Positions 34,440-46,375 of a DNA stretch of 62,000 nt are shown here, one piece after another (positions within the stretch are counted from its first letter, which is position 1; each line of letters opens with the position of its first letter). The translations under genes were made by a program, and so were the position numbers. The stretch lies in contig CAJNDS010002117.1 in the NCBI GenBank assembly GCA_905221605.1, positions 1 through 62,000 on the forward strand. Reading direction: 5' to 3'. The notes under the pieces are model-generated. The model saw only the letters and a program-made list of their open reading frames with translations, had not been told where the DNA came from and searched no databases. The stretch comes from Symbiodinium natans. Taxonomy: Eukaryota > Sar > Dinophyceae > Suessiales > Symbiodiniaceae.

Positions 34440-35040
34440 GCTCTCCCCTTCCCATTACTGCTCCTCCTCCCCCCCATGCATACCCCAGCGAGGGCAAAAC
34501 CAAGCCTGAAGCCTATACCATATAAACTTGAAAAAACAAACCTAGTGAACCTACATCCTCAACTCCTATCCATAAACCCCAACCCCTAATTGTGAATACA
34601 ACAGCCCCACAACCCCACAAGCGCTCGAAGCACTCGACAGGGGGGGAAGGGAACCCCGTGCACCACAGCGGGGGGGTGGGGGGGAGGGAAGGGGCCGGCG
34701 AGCGCAAACAGACCTGGCTGAGTGCCTGGCTAATGGCAAAGCTGAGATCATCATTAGGATGGCCCAATCCTGGAATATGAGCATATGAGCAGCTGCCCCA
34801 CTAAAGAACAACACGGCAGATTAGGCTAAGAGCCCGGCGGGTATAGAAAAAGCACTCTTCATCTTGGTTGCCAACCGGATTCCAAGGTGGGGCCTGCTTG
34901 GTGACTCAAGGTGACATTTTGTCACGTGGAGACCGTGGAGAGCTCTGCAGAACTGGCCTGGCTGCAACGGCAGCCGTGGCGGCCTGTAGACTGAACACGC
35001 TTCATATGGCACTCGATGGCGCTCGATGTCACTCGTCAAA
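34440..35040. other. No gene seen; G-rich run on the plus strand
   Basis: At 34639-34700 the plus strand has several runs of four to seven G close together, with G-quadruplex potential. No protein motif on either strand. Confidence 0.4.
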
Positions 35041-35054
35041 GGGTTTGAACTCCT

Positions 35055-35134
35055 TAAACAGCAACATCCAGCAAAGCCTTCGCACTGGAAGCTGCGGCAA
35101 AGCCAAGGCAAAGTCCCAGCAGAACACCCAACAT
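35055..35134 (-). CDS. Possible first exon of a secreted protein
   Basis: From an ATG at 35134 the minus frame encodes MLGVLLGLCLGFAAASSAKA, a textbook signal peptide with a small-residue cleavage site, then stops after a few codons. That fits an exon ending just before the stop. Downstream exons were not found. Confidence 0.3.
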
Positions 35135-35139
35135 GGAGC

Positions 35140-36950
35140 CTGGGTGACTCATTGGCTTGGGAATTTTGCAGAAGCAAGGCGAAGCTCCGGAGGCTTTGGG
35201 TGTCGGTGTCTGCTTCGGTTCCCTCCCAAGCAAGTCGGTCCTTGCCCAGATTGGGCCCACATGATTTCCATACTGCATTCCCGCGAGTTGTGCCAAGGAA
35301 CGTGTCCAGGGGGCTCGACGCTTCGCAGACTCAATAGACCGAACCTCAACACTCAACTTTTTCGGGGGATCTTTTGGGTGGGAGATGAAGCGAGACGATG
35401 ATTCCACAGAACATGTGGAACCCAACATGAGTACGTGGCTGGCTCAGCACCAGCTCTCAAAGGCAATGTGCCCATCCTGCGCCTCGAAAGTCGGAACTCT
35501 GTGGAGAGCCATCGAATAGGAGTCTCATTCTGATTCCGTCTTCGTGGCTTAATGCATGCCTTTTCAAAAGCTCCACACATGCATGTACATGCAAGACGCG
35601 TCCTGGGTGTGGGCTGGCAGCTTGCAAAAGGCTCCGCAAGCTGCAAACCTGAACGCAAGCTGCAAACCTGAAGAGATGTGGAGAGGCAAGGGAGAGTCCG
35701 GGCAGAACGACACCGGCCTCGTCCGATCGAGGGAGCTGCCTCGCCAACCGACACTCAGAACTCCATATGACTCCAACATCTTCAGCGGTCTCCACCGCTT
35801 CGCTGACCGGGCCTGATTTCTGGCAAGTGGAGGGCACATCCAAGCCACGGCCTGTCCGACATACCGCGACTTGCCCCTCTGAGTGGCACCTTTCAGCGAC
35901 TGCGCGGGGTCTTGGTCGCACGCATCTCGGCTGTCTGACCAGTGCTCCAAGCTCTGGTCAGGCCTCAGGCACTGCCGTACTGCCCGGATTTCCGATCTGG
36001 TCTGGGATCGTGCCGGGGGCACGGCGAGCGCGAAAGCAAGATGACCCCGGCAGTGGCGAGGAGGGCCCCTTTGGCAACTTCAATGACACAGGAAGAGCGG
36101 CTTCGACTTCGGCACGGCTTTGGCTTCGACTTAGAACACAGATCGAATGCTTGCAACAGAGCCCACCCTGCACCTTGGCAGCTGCGGCCCGGTCTGCGCA
36201 GCATCACCGGGGCATCGCAAGGCTCAGAGGGTGCTCAATTTGCTTAAAAAAATCAGCTGCCACGCATGCACTGCTCATCACTGCTCCAAAGTGCTCCATC
36301 CCAATCTCCTCCCATTTTCATCCCCTCTATTCCCCTCTGCACCACGATCATGCCTGGCACACATTCCACATTCCGAGTCGGCCCTTGCACGCCGGAGCAG
36401 TTTTGACAAATGGCCTCCTTGTGCAGCCGCACTGTTCGTTATCCTAGTCCTACGAAGCACAAAACCTCTCAATCGAGAGCAAGACGCAGCGTAAGCACTG
36501 TTAATGAGCATGTTGCATTGCTAAAGCTAAAGGCATGCATTAAACAATTCAGGAGTCAGGATTCCAATGCCCGACTCCGACGCTTAGTTCACGCCAGCAA
36601 GCGCCTTCTTCGGAGTTCGCCACTCCTGCTGCCACTTCTACAGACATTACGTAAATACATTAAACACAAAGTGAACGCTTGACATGGAAGCAAGGCCCGC
36701 GCCGCTCCATAGAGCTTCTCCACGCACCTCGTCTTGAACAGGGTGTGATCGGTGATGTGTCGCATGGGTGTGCCAACTCAGAGACTCAGCCGTACTTCAG
36801 TCTAAGAGACAGGCGCTCTCGGTCGCGCCGGCGCCGAAAAGTTGCGCCCACGTATTTGCAGGTTGGTGCCAAGAGGTTCGACCTGAGACTGACAAACGAT
36901 GACAAACGCGAATCGAAACAACGCGGCAAGCTCCAAATCAAACATATCCT
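35140..36950. other. No recognisable gene
   Basis: Long overlapping frames occur on both strands (35767-36447 plus, 35564-36022 minus) without motifs. A short direct repeat GCAAGCTGCAAACCTGAA lies near 35637 and 35654. Confidence 0.3.
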
Positions 36951-36959
36951 GCTCCCAGC

Positions 36960-37858
36960 ACCGTGCACAATCGACGAGGTGAAGGTCCGTGATCTGCCAC
37001 CAGTCGCTCGCATACACCTCGGACAAGTATGCTGTAATAGGCACTGACAACAGTCATCAGTTCAGAGACAAGCAGTAAGTGCACTGAATAGGAGTCGTCG
37101 ATTGGATGCTTGATTGAAAACATGCTTGCGGGATTACAAAGGGACTGGCATCCAAATGGAAGTCTGCTGGCCGACTAAACCGATCGCCTTCTTGCCTCGG
37201 TATGTTGAGCGGCACTCTGTGCAGAAATCAATACTGCTTGAAAGCCATCCTCTGAGTAGCCACACCCACCAATGATGGACGAAGCGAAGCCCTCCCAGTC
37301 AGCGCAAACTCTGGAGACCTTCTCCTGCAGCGACGCGAGGAATGTAGCATGAATGCGTTGGCTATTTCCTTGCTGAACTGCCTCCCACTGATCCACTCCG
37401 AAGAGGTAGCGCCGTCCCCCAAAGAACTCTGCAGCCTGCATCGTATCACATCACACCGTACAAGGAAACTTTTCAAGTTCCGAAAGACGAGCAAGCATCG
37501 CATCGAGGATCAACGGGGCAGGGGCATCAATGGGGCAAAGGGCCTCCAAGCCCCGCTGAAGCTGGGGCCAGTAGCGGCGATCGACGACGATGTCCATGTC
37601 CTGCGAAGTGGCCAAGACAAGCTTTCTTTCAAAGCTCCCACACCCGCCTGCCTGGGTCCAAGGCAGGATATCCTTCTCACGCACGGCACCTTCACACAGC
37701 GGTCCGAACTGTGATGCAGATGCCGTGTGGGATCATTCTGCACTGCTTGCACCCAGCAGAGTTCCGTAGGTGATGAAGTATGGAATGCCCTGCTCATGGA
37801 GCCATCCGGTGACATCTGCCAACATCAAGAGCATGTAGTCACTGCAGCATCCGTACCT
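36960..37858 (-). CDS. LicD/fukutin-type phospho-sugar or choline transferase, partial
   Basis: Three exons join in phase. Exon 37753-37858 contains WLHEQGIPYFITYGTLLG. After a 63-nt GT-AG intron, exon 37689-37652 gives AVREKDILPWTQ. After a 51-nt GC-AG intron, exon 37600 onward gives DMDIVVDRRYWPQLQRGL. YGTLLGAVR...PW..DxD is the LicD-family core, in which the Asp pair binds metal for phosphocholine or glycosyl-phosphate transfer. A later piece near 37000-37040, AYLSEVYASDWW, matches the C-terminal L..YG.DW element of the family. An in-frame TGA lies at 37451-37453; beyond it FFGGRRYLFGVDQWE looks coding, so an unresolved intron or a nonsense mutation lies there. Upstream exons (to about 38137, or to 38628) are uncertain. 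Confidence 0.75.
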
Positions 37859-38139
37859 CTAACGACACACGATGCATGAGGAGGCTACTGCTGCAGCGAC
37901 GTCCTGACCTACTCGGAAAACCCCTGATCTACCCACTCTGTGCCAACTCCTGAAAGCTGGGCACGGGGTCTGCAATGACCTTCTCACGTTCGGTTGCGAC
38001 AGTGATTGGACTGCATGCACATAGCTCTTAAGTTGCTTGACTTCGCAGATGGCCCGCCTTTGTGAAGTGCTTGCGCAGGTGGCGTTGCGATCGCACTTCG
38101 GAGTTCGGCAGGACACCGACTGGCAACCCAAGGGCACGT

Positions 38140-39040
38140 ACGACGGTCAATAGCAGACATCTCTCAAACCCGTTCATGCTCGAGCTTGGGTGGCATCACA
38201 CTCCATCATTTCCCATCACTCCGGTCAGACAGACGCAGCCCTGAAAATGCACGACTCGTCCTCATTCGCAATCGGGCCTGGATAGTGGGGAGCATGCTGA
38301 GCTCCTTCTTCAGGCTTTGCGGGGAGTCTTCCTTTGGCCCGGACCTCATTGCTCAGATGAAGTCGAGTGGAGGCCTATCCTCTCGGTTTACTTCGACACC
38401 CTGAAGTATGTGGCTGTGGGCACTGCATGGATGACCTCCAGAACAAGCTGAGCCAACATTGCAGCACGTTTTGGGAGCTGACTCGCGCCCAGACATCTCA
38501 TCCGCGCCGCCAAAGCCATCATACCCTCCGCAATGCAGCGCACGGCAAAAAGCACCCACTACGAAATCACGCGCCTCGATCGTATCGGCCGTAGCCATAG
38601 CCATAGGGATCGCCAGATTTCCCTCCACCTTACAATATCATTACTGTACGTAATATCAATAACCTGGATCAACAAATCACGCAAAGCACAAGACATGAAG
38701 CAAAGTCAAAAATGAAGGTCAGCGTGGCGCAGCGGTGATCAACCAGTAGATGACAGTAGCAACTTGATGGGTCAAAAAAAGAAGGCAAGCAAGCGGGCAA
38801 GAGGCTCACCTGCTGGGATGTGATTGTCTTTGCTTGTCGATGTTTGCCCTTCCTTGGTCCTGCGCTGGCTTCATCCGCCATGTGGGGCTGGGTGGTGACG
38901 GTGGTTGAAGGGCTCCAATGCCACGATCGAATGACTTGTTGGAAACAGAAACCTTGGGCGAATCTACATCGGTTGGTTGTCAGCGGTATTCTCTGGGCCT
39001 CATCGGCTGCCATCGCCTGCTATCCGGTCTTATAGACTTC
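38140..39040. other. Weak frames only
   Basis: Minus frame 38353-38628 (Gly/Cys-rich, starting MEGNLAIPMAMATAD) could be a 5' exon of the LicD-type gene. Nothing else is convincing. Confidence 0.3.
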
Positions 39041-39615
39041 AGCTAGTTCGGCTGTCACTCAGATAATCTGGTATCGCTGTGCCATTGCAGGGTTGAAGGA
39101 ATCTGCTGCTGCCTTGCCATTGATGTATCCTTGCCATCGCTTTGCCGGTTTTGTGCAGTTGCAATGGCACATACTGGCACGTCATGTCAGGGTTCCGTAT
39201 ACCTGTTCGATCCTGCTCGCTTACTGGCTCCGTTATGTGGTCGCATTGCTGCTCGGCCCTGTGCGGCGCGCATTTGGCATCCTCGTCGGGGGGGACCATG
39301 CTTTTTGGCGGTGTCCCCACAGACCCGTTGATGCCGCCCTTCCTTGTCGCCCTCACCAGGCCTTGTGAGTTCGGTGGTGGGTTGTGAAGGGCCACAGTGT
39401 TGATTTTCCTCACCTGGGTCGGTGGATGGAGTTTGTTCAGGAGAAGCTTTGGGCGACTTTCGTCTTCATGGATCGTTCGTCGTCTTCTCAGTGGCTTGCT
39501 TGTGACTTTCACCTTCTTCCTTCAGGGTTTAGTTCGGATTGTTTGGTTGGTCTTGTTGCTTTTGGCTGGCGATGTCACTACCTGTTTTGGGGTAGCTTCA
39601 TAAAAACGTATTAGA
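39041..39615. other. T- and G-rich segment of unusual composition
   Basis: The plus strand is markedly richer in T and in GTT/CTT words than its flanks, giving long frames on plus (39093-39368, 39384-39614) and minus (39039-39512). The proteins show no motif. This may be an inserted element or an old gene remnant. Confidence 0.3.
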
Positions 39616-39985
39616 CTTGTTCGGTCTGCACGCCAGCGCAAGAGATGCTAAGCAACAGCATGATGCAACTAAGATTTGAGCCAAATCCATACGCGTAGTA
39701 CTGTGACCTGCCACTCCCGCTCCGATCTACTGATCGGTACTGCCAGCTGGTGCCAAGCTGGGGAACAGACTCCCGAGATGCCAATCGCAGCAGGACCTCA
39801 AACCTGGGCAGCAGTGCGGAGTCAGAGCTTTCAGGAAAATCGCGTCATGAGGCCGCGTCTCGTCCCAGCGCTTGGCAGCCTGTGTGAGGCCCAGGGTGTC
39901 TCGCAACCTGCGTAGCAGTGCGTGATAATGCGTAGCAACGTGTAGCAGTCTTGTAGCAGTCTTAAGCTAACTTTCAGAGGCGAGA

Positions 39986-40045
39986 GGTTGACTCCACTGG
40001 TTGACTCGTCTGGTTGACTCCACCTGGTTGACTCAATTGGTTGAC
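39986..40045. repeat. GGTTGACTC minisatellite
   Basis: Units of 13-14 bp, each beginning GGTTGACTC (the last GGTTGAC), start at 39986, 39999, 40012, 40026 and 40039. Confidence 0.85.
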
Positions 40046-40049
40046 AAGA

Positions 40050-40570
40050 TTTGAGTCTCGGCTCCCGACTCCGACAAGAGATGCGCATCGAGGTGGCATT
40101 TCTCTGCACGGAGCCTCAGAGCAGATCTGCGCAGATCTGAGCGAGTGAAACTGCATTTTGCAGAGTTCGTATGCGCGCCTGCATGTGCGTGTGTGTGTGT
40201 CAAAAAAAGGGGACATGTCGCCTCTTTCGAAACATCCAGCAGTTAGCTGCGAGGGGTGCAAGCAGCACAAGAGTGCTGGCACCAACGACAGCCACTCCTG
40301 TACTTAGCGACTATGACTATGGTTGCACAAGCTGTGCCTACTAATCAGTCTGTTTCCTCACATATTAAACTTGGTCAGCAAGGAACACATCGCGTCTTAC
40401 ACATATCAGCTCCGTTTGCTCTCGGGTTTGGCTAATTTGGTCAGAAACCTAAAGCAAGAACCTACATGAGCGTTTTGAGAAGGTTCACTGAACAACTGAA
40501 CATTCTGACAGTCTCCTGGCAGTCTCGCAATGATATTCACAAGTCTCTCTTCACTGCTGTTAGACTGTGC
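40050..40570. other. No recognisable gene
   Basis: No motif or splice-consistent exon was found on either strand. Confidence 0.35.
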
Positions 40571-40572
40571 GA

Positions 40573-40573
40573 G

Positions 40574-40608
<35 letters not shown>

Positions 40609-40613
40609 GTCTG

Positions 40614-40648
<35 letters not shown>

Positions 40649-40662
40649 TTACGTGTGTGTGG
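40573..40662. repeat. Compound (CT)n-(GT)n microsatellite
   Basis: CT repeats with one CG interruption run into GT repeats, ending near 40662. Confidence 0.95.
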
Positions 40663-41040
40663 TATGTGGGTGGGGCAGGGTGCGTTCGTGCCCCCATTTA
40701 CAAAGAGTGCAGGCAAGCGTGCTCAGTGTCTTGCGCTCGTGCCTTCAAGCCATCGTGCACGCGCACGAGCTAAAGTCTGAGAACCTCACTGCGCCAGCTC
40801 CTGCGAGAATCGAGATAGCACCTCAGAGAACCCAAGTCTGTGTGAATGTCGTTGCCACATACTAATAATCTTATACAGCTGCAGTCCAGGAGCAAATCCG
40901 ACCAGTACGCCCATGCCCACAAGCAAGATGAACAAGCCTCTCTCGTTCCAGAAGCTCTATTTCTCAGTTCTAATGCAGAAGCCGTTCCACTTGCGACAGT
41001 GGCTGTCCAAGCAGCGTGCCCAGTAGGAGTTTCAAGTAGC
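40663..41040. other. No recognisable gene
   Basis: Overlapping short frames; no motif found. Confidence 0.35.
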
Positions 41041-41054
41041 AACGTCCCGCGGGG

Positions 41055-41791
41055 TCAACTGGAATAACGGCCTGTCACGGTCTCAGACCTCTCCACTGCT
41101 GCTCCGCTTACAGTGTGCTTACAGTGCTCGATAGTGCTCGCGGGCAAGGCTGCCTTCGGCTTGAGGAGATAGCAAAGGGGCAGCGCAAGCCCCAAGAGGC
41201 AAGTTGCCACCACCTCTGAGACTCTGAGAGTGGGACCGAGGACAGTCACTTGCAACAGAGAAAGCGCTCAGAAGATGCATGAACAAAGCATCAGGAAATC
41301 TGCGATGAGTTTTGGAACTTCGGCCTGCTGCATGCTACGCGAAGGATCTTCAGGGCCATCTGGCGTGGAGGTGGAAGCCGACCGTTCTGGCCCTGGCTTC
41401 AGGACTTCGCAGGCCAGCAAGACCGACAGTGTCTCGACACTTTCAAGAGCAGGGGTGGCCTCCAACTTTTCTGGGTGAGTCCAGCAACCTGGCCTGACAC
41501 TGGAGACCACTCTTTCGGATGTCTTGAGAGCGCAGTTTCAGGCCTCCCGGTCACCCAAGCGCAGCTGGCGAACGGTGTTGTCGTAGTAGCCTTGGAGAGG
41601 GGATTCCATAGCTGCCGGTCAGATATCATTGTCAACGGCATGATGGAACTCCGGACCCAGGCACCTTCCCGATTCGTTCCACCGGCAACATAAGCACAGA
41701 GCTGTCCTTGCATGGCGCTCAGAAACAGACAGAACAGGACAAGCCACAACGTCACGACACCGCGCCTTCGCTTGATCCGGACATGTTGCAC
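41055..41791 (-). CDS. Candidate membrane or secreted protein, multi-exon
   Basis: Pieces in order on the minus strand: HVRIKRRRGVVTLWLVLFCL, a basic N-terminus followed by a hydrophobic segment of signal-anchor type (about 41720-41790); SPLQGYYDNTVRQLRLGDRE ending at a GC donor (about 41545-41610); LEATPALESVETLSVLLACE and QAEVPKLIADFLML (about 41270-41470); and VSEVVATCLLGLALPLCYLL, a second membrane-length segment (about 41160-41220). The family is not recognised. The order and hydrophobic ends suggest a protein anchored near both termini. Confidence 0.4.
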
Positions 41792-42084
41792 GGCGCAGCC
41801 GCTGCTGCTGCGTGCGTCGTGCCCGACCTCTCGGATGGGCTGATGCAGACCACAAGGATGAGCACATTGCGCTGCGTCTCACATGTGCAAGATGGAAACA
41901 ATACAGAGGACTATTTGCAACACCAGTGCCCAATGCTTGCTGCCTGCAGCTTCGAAGACAAAGAAACCCATAGCACATATCAACACATCTTGCTCGAGCT
42001 AGGCACCAGGCGTCCAGGCAAGAAATTCAGGGCCAAATGACAACCACAGTTCCCCATCACTGGAGAACCACGCTGACGCCTCAT

Positions 42085-44770
42085 GCTCTCTTTATTTCTG
42101 CCGGCAACTCTTGCTTGTACTTCAATCGCACGCGCCTCCTCCTGCGAACTTGGAGGCCTCGGCAAGCTACCAAAGGCTCGTGTGCACTGCAAGGAACCGA
42201 CGCAGAGTTCTCCTTAGGCACAGACAGGGGCCCGAAGTCGGCATCTGGATAGGCGTAGCCACCGAACAGCAGAACACCCTCGGCGTGAAGAACTTCAGTT
42301 AGCATCACACTGCATCCAGCATTTCTCAGGACTCATCCGTAATGTCGCCCAGGCTGAGAGTCACCTCATTTGCAGAGCAAGCACTCCCCCCCTCATACCA
42401 TCCCCCCAAAGATTCAAAACTTCCATCCGACCGGACAAATATCTAGAACTAGGGGGTTAACTATGCAAATCAGCGTGCATAAGTTCTAATCAAACTCCAC
42501 ACACCTTTGTTGGTGACAACCCTTCAGGCAAAGCCTGAAACCGGAACCTTAAACCTAACCCCAAACCATGAAATGATTTCTTGAGCTTTGCGAACGGTGC
42601 GTGCCTGAAGCCTCCCAAAAACAAAAACTTAAACAGTTATAGTACTGCGCTGGAATCCACAGGGGATGTGGGAAGAGATCAGGAGGGAGGGGAGGGAGTA
42701 GTACTATTGCTGTAGGGGAGGGGATTATGATAGTCCTGCTCTCTTATCCTTTCGCAGATCCATTTCCAATTACCGGCTCCACACGAACTGAACAATTGGC
42801 CAACAGCCCTGAGCAAGTCTCAGGAACGACCGGACCCGAAGTTCCCGAAGAGGCGTTTCACTTCTTCGCCCTGTCTGGCTCTGAACTGCGACCAAACCCA
42901 CAACATGCATCGACACATGCAGAATATGTAGTCCCCCTTGATCATTGAATCCCCCATTTAGAGTCGACTTTCTGCATGTGCGGCAACTGAGGCCATGGCA
43001 GCAGATCCACCAACGCAAGGTCCCCATGGAGCCTTCGGCTGCACCTTCCAACGGCGCTCCCATGCGTGCATCCACGCTAGTCCCTCTGCTAGGCAGAGCG
43101 GTCAAAACATAAGATGTGCTTTTTAAAGGCATTCACAGGCAATTCTATTCCTACAGATTCTGCAAGCCTGGGACCACATCTGCAGATCGCGGCTCTGCCA
43201 CACATCCGCCAGAACAGCGCCAGCCTGCGCTGCAAAGCGCCTTCAATTTACACAGCATGCATAAGAGTACGATGAAGCAACGCACGCTTCTATGGTGGAG
43301 AGCGACCTCGCCACAACCGCCCAGTATCCAAACACCTTCGGCATCAAGCTCTAAAGCAAGGCTGCTGACAAGGTGGAAGGTACTTAATAAAGCATGCCAG
43401 CTTGTCCATGCGGAATCGTCGTGGCCGCTGCGAATTCTGAGCGTGGAGACCTTGTTGCAGCGTGGTCTGTGGCATAATTACACAGGACAGTACTGGTACC
43501 ATGGGTGTCGCGCGGCACAGGATGTTCCCAAGCACCCACAAAACGTGCGAGGGTGTGTGAGTGGGTGTGTTTGTGTGCCGGCGTGGGTGATTGTGGGTGA
43601 CTTGGGATGCTTGGGCACATGCCAGTCAGCGGACGATGTTCTCCGCTCCCAGGTCGAAGCGCTGCCTGAGAACAACCTGGCAATGATTCAAGAAAGCCTC
43701 GTTGTTTCTTTCGTGAGCAGGGCAGTCCGTCATGCAATCGGCTTACATCCCATTTTGCCACTATTACACTGACGGCTCAATTATAACACGGTGTGCAAAC
43801 GCCATCATACACCAAGACCTTACCATGGCATGTCCGCACACCTCTCCATGTTCTCCAGCGGCAGTGCCCAGACCTCCAAAAAAAGGGTGCAGAAAAGGAT
43901 CGTTAGACACGTACTGGTCACCGGCTTAATTGATGTAACATGATCTCCGAAATTCTGCGCAACCTAACCAGCGGAAAAAAAAAAGGTCTGCAGCTCGCGC
44001 CGAAGCGTTCACAAGAAGCTTCTGAGGCCCTGGCGTCATTCTTCAGAGTGCCTTCCTGCGTCCTCCCACCCATAAGAACGACCTCTTCCACATCTGCCTG
44101 ACATGATCCCAGAGTCGCAGTAAAGCAGTTGTCGTCAGCTTGCAAGCTATCTCATCCCACCGACACGCACACGGCTCGTGTCGGTATGCACGACGTGTCA
44201 GACATGTGTGCGGGGCCTTACCGCTCAGGCGGCCAGGTTTCCAAACCAAGGCCTTCGGCTTTGGGGGCACTCCGACTTGGTTGCAAAGCTTAAGCTGTCA
44301 CAGGCTGTCTCTGGAGTCAAGCTGTGGTCGTGACCTGGAACGCTGCCCGCGGCTCCCAGGGACCAGGTGAGAGCTCGTGGAAAGAGGGCGAAGCATCGGA
44401 CAAGTCGGCGTACCAGACATCATTAACCTGACATTCATACGACATGATTTAAGTACTCCTGAAGGAAGATCAGATGGGAAGGGCTAAGATGGCTAAGGAT
44501 GGAGCATACTGCCTTCCAAGTCCATCCAGGCTTGAATTGCCAGTGTCCTGAACATCCAGAAGCACATGCATGACCACCGCATGGAAGTGCGACATGCATT
44601 TGGCACTTCTGCCAGGGTACTTGAAGCAGCACACTTCTTCTGTTGCTCTTCAACAATTACTCTTCAACCGGAGGCGCCTTGGGAGTGACAATGCCGCCGA
44701 AGACCAGCAGATACCGACCGTCTTGCACAGCAACTGCACCGAAGTACGCTCGCGGACCCCAGGGTGCCAT
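42085..44770 (-). CDS. Kelch-repeat protein, multi-exon
   Basis: The exon beginning at 44770 (AG acceptor) reads APWGPRAYFGAVAVQDGRYL then LVFGG, a classic kelch blade (R..FGAVA....L.VFGG). Weaker blades follow on the same strand: VEEVVLMGGRTQEGTLKND (about 44020-44080), LDAEGVWILGGCGEVA (about 43300-43350) and HAEGVLLFGGYAYPDADFGP (about 42225-42290). Kelch blades build beta-propellers used for protein or sugar binding. The first blade is convincing; assigning the other three to the same gene is inference from order and motif. A (C)16 run at 44809-44824 lies just upstream. Confidence 0.6.
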
Positions 44771-45064
44771 CTGCCTCAGAGAGCATCTAAGAGGGAGTCT
44801 TTCTCACTCCCCCCCCCCCCCCCCGCTAGTTACCTACTAGGAGCTGCGTCGCCTTGCCGAGGCTGCTGCTGCATCAATGTCCAGCTGCTGCCTTCATCCG
44901 CGCTCCACCACACATCTCCCAGCCCTGAGAACATGGCTCAAGTATGACTAAATTCTGACTCCCTATATCTTTATTGGACACTCGATGGCGGTGCTTGGTT
45001 CGTTGCTGCTGTAGGGCAACGAGCGCAAGGGAGGCAGCTCACCACTCAGCTCGACCTTTCCAAC

Positions 45065-45156
45065 CGTTTCGGGTGTCCTCATATGTCCTGATGGTGGCCA
45101 TGTCGAAGCCCGGGCTCTGGACATGGCGCGACAAGTAGGCTTCCACCACATCCAAC
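45065..45156 (-). CDS. Well-bounded exon, possible 5' part of the kelch gene
   Basis: The segment is flanked by a TTAG|G acceptor and a G|GT donor. It holds exactly 30 codons plus one base at each end (LDVVEAYLSRHVQSPGFDMA, then TIRTYEDTRN). The neat borders and composition make it a strong exon although I do not recognise the domain. It lies about 300 bp upstream of the kelch exon at 44770. Confidence 0.55.
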
Positions 45157-45179
45157 CTAAGAATGTATCAGACGAACAT

Positions 45180-45660
45180 GATTGAGAAGGAGAGTAGCAA
45201 GTCGGAGTGAGCTTCTACGCCTGAGCACCTGTCCCTGCTGTTGCGTTCCGCCTGCGCTTTCGAGCAATCAGGTGACTGCGGCGGTTCAGTAGAAATCTCC
45301 TCAACCCACCTCTTGCCAGCCCTCTTTGCTTCTGCTGAGCCCTTTCCTGGAATGGCAAAGAGAGCGTGCTGGAGAAAAAGATGCCAGCAACGGTCTGGGC
45401 GTCCTTTCCCGGTTCTTTTCTTGCCCTCCTTCTCAGGCTTGGCCTCCTGATCCGAATCTCCCGAGGCCGCAACATGCCTGACGCTAGCACTGCCAGGCCC
45501 GTCCTGGTCGTTGCCTGGCCTTTTGGCAGGCGATGCAAGCAACTGCAAGCAACTCCGAAGCGCCGACACTTCAGCGTCTGCTTTGTACGGAGTTGCTGGG
45601 GATGTGGCGCAGAGGAGTTCGCAAATGGGTCAACACCAATACCGCCCAATAGCCACAAGC
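45180..45660 (-). CDS. Candidate charged, Lys-rich exons
   Basis: Pieces on the minus strand: VDPFANSSAPHPQQL (about 45590-45640), LRSCLQLLASPAKRPGNDQ with SDQEAKPEKEGKKRTGKGRP (about 45395-45560), and GKGSAEAKRAGKRWVEEIS (about 45290-45350). The middle frame is highly charged and probably disordered. Function unknown. Confidence 0.4.
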
Positions 45661-45899
45661 GTGTCGCGCCGGATGCAGTCGCCTAAATGATTTGGAACTT
45701 GCAAGCATGTGCAGCCACTCATATCAGAAAAGATCCTACAGGAACACCCTGAGTCGAGAGCAAGGACTTGGTGTCCTGCGCGAGGCGCCCAGGCAGCACG
45801 TTTTGTCCGGATCGTCTGCTGCCTCATACACCGATGAACACTTTTGAAACCATAACCTCTCAGATGTCATATGTGACATCTAAGAATCTTTAGATATCT

Positions 45900-46207
45900 T
45901 TAGCCAGTCCTCAGCCTCCGAGCCTCTGGCACCACATGTTGCTCCTGCTGTGACAGGACGGCCAACTTCTCGAAAAGGAAGGCGTTCTCAGCTCCTGAAG
46001 TCGGGCAGAGGCAGGTCCGCAACGTGGCCACATTTGCCCACACCAGTCCTTGCCTTCATCCGTTGAGAGCTCAAAGGTACAAGACGAAGACAAAAAGCAA
46101 CCTCTCACATGCAACTTCTCAGCGTGCACGTCTTTCCTCTTCGTTGTGCACACATAGACATACTTAGACTCTGGACTGCTCTCCGAGTGACGCTGATCGA
46201 AGCCCAT
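45900..46207 (-). CDS. Candidate C-terminal exons, function unknown
   Basis: An upstream piece reads SKYVYVCTTKRKDVHAEK and SSCTFELSTDEGKDWCGQ (about 46030-46180). After a CTTCAG|G acceptor near 45990 another frame reads AENAFLFEKLAVLSQQEQHV and stops near 45900. This looks like the 3' end of a gene. Confidence 0.4.
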
Positions 46208-46375
46208 CCCTCCGGGCTGCCAGTGCCAAAACGTAGCAGACCTCTCATAAAATTCTTTTGGAAATGCATGAGCATCGCAGAGCTATGATGCCCTCCTGTG
46301 GCCCTGTGTGCGGAATGGAATGGTGGACCCCCACAGCGAACCGCAGCAACACTCGTTCAGCCAAGTGCTCGTGTT

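Noticed and set aside
36679-37047. Plus-strand 122-codon basic frame (RDRRSRSRRRRKVAPTYLQV)
   Set aside because: It is antisense to the LicD-type C-terminal piece (AYLSEVYASDWW), which has family support.
39676-39698. Possible relic of the dinoflagellate spliced leader (TTTGAGCCAAATCCA on the plus strand)
   Set aside because: Only about ten bases agree with the complement of the leader core; the rest differs. No better relic was found.
43116-43772. Plus-strand 218-codon frame
   Set aside because: It contains a GT-rich simple-sequence stretch and overlaps a minus kelch-like piece; no motif was found.
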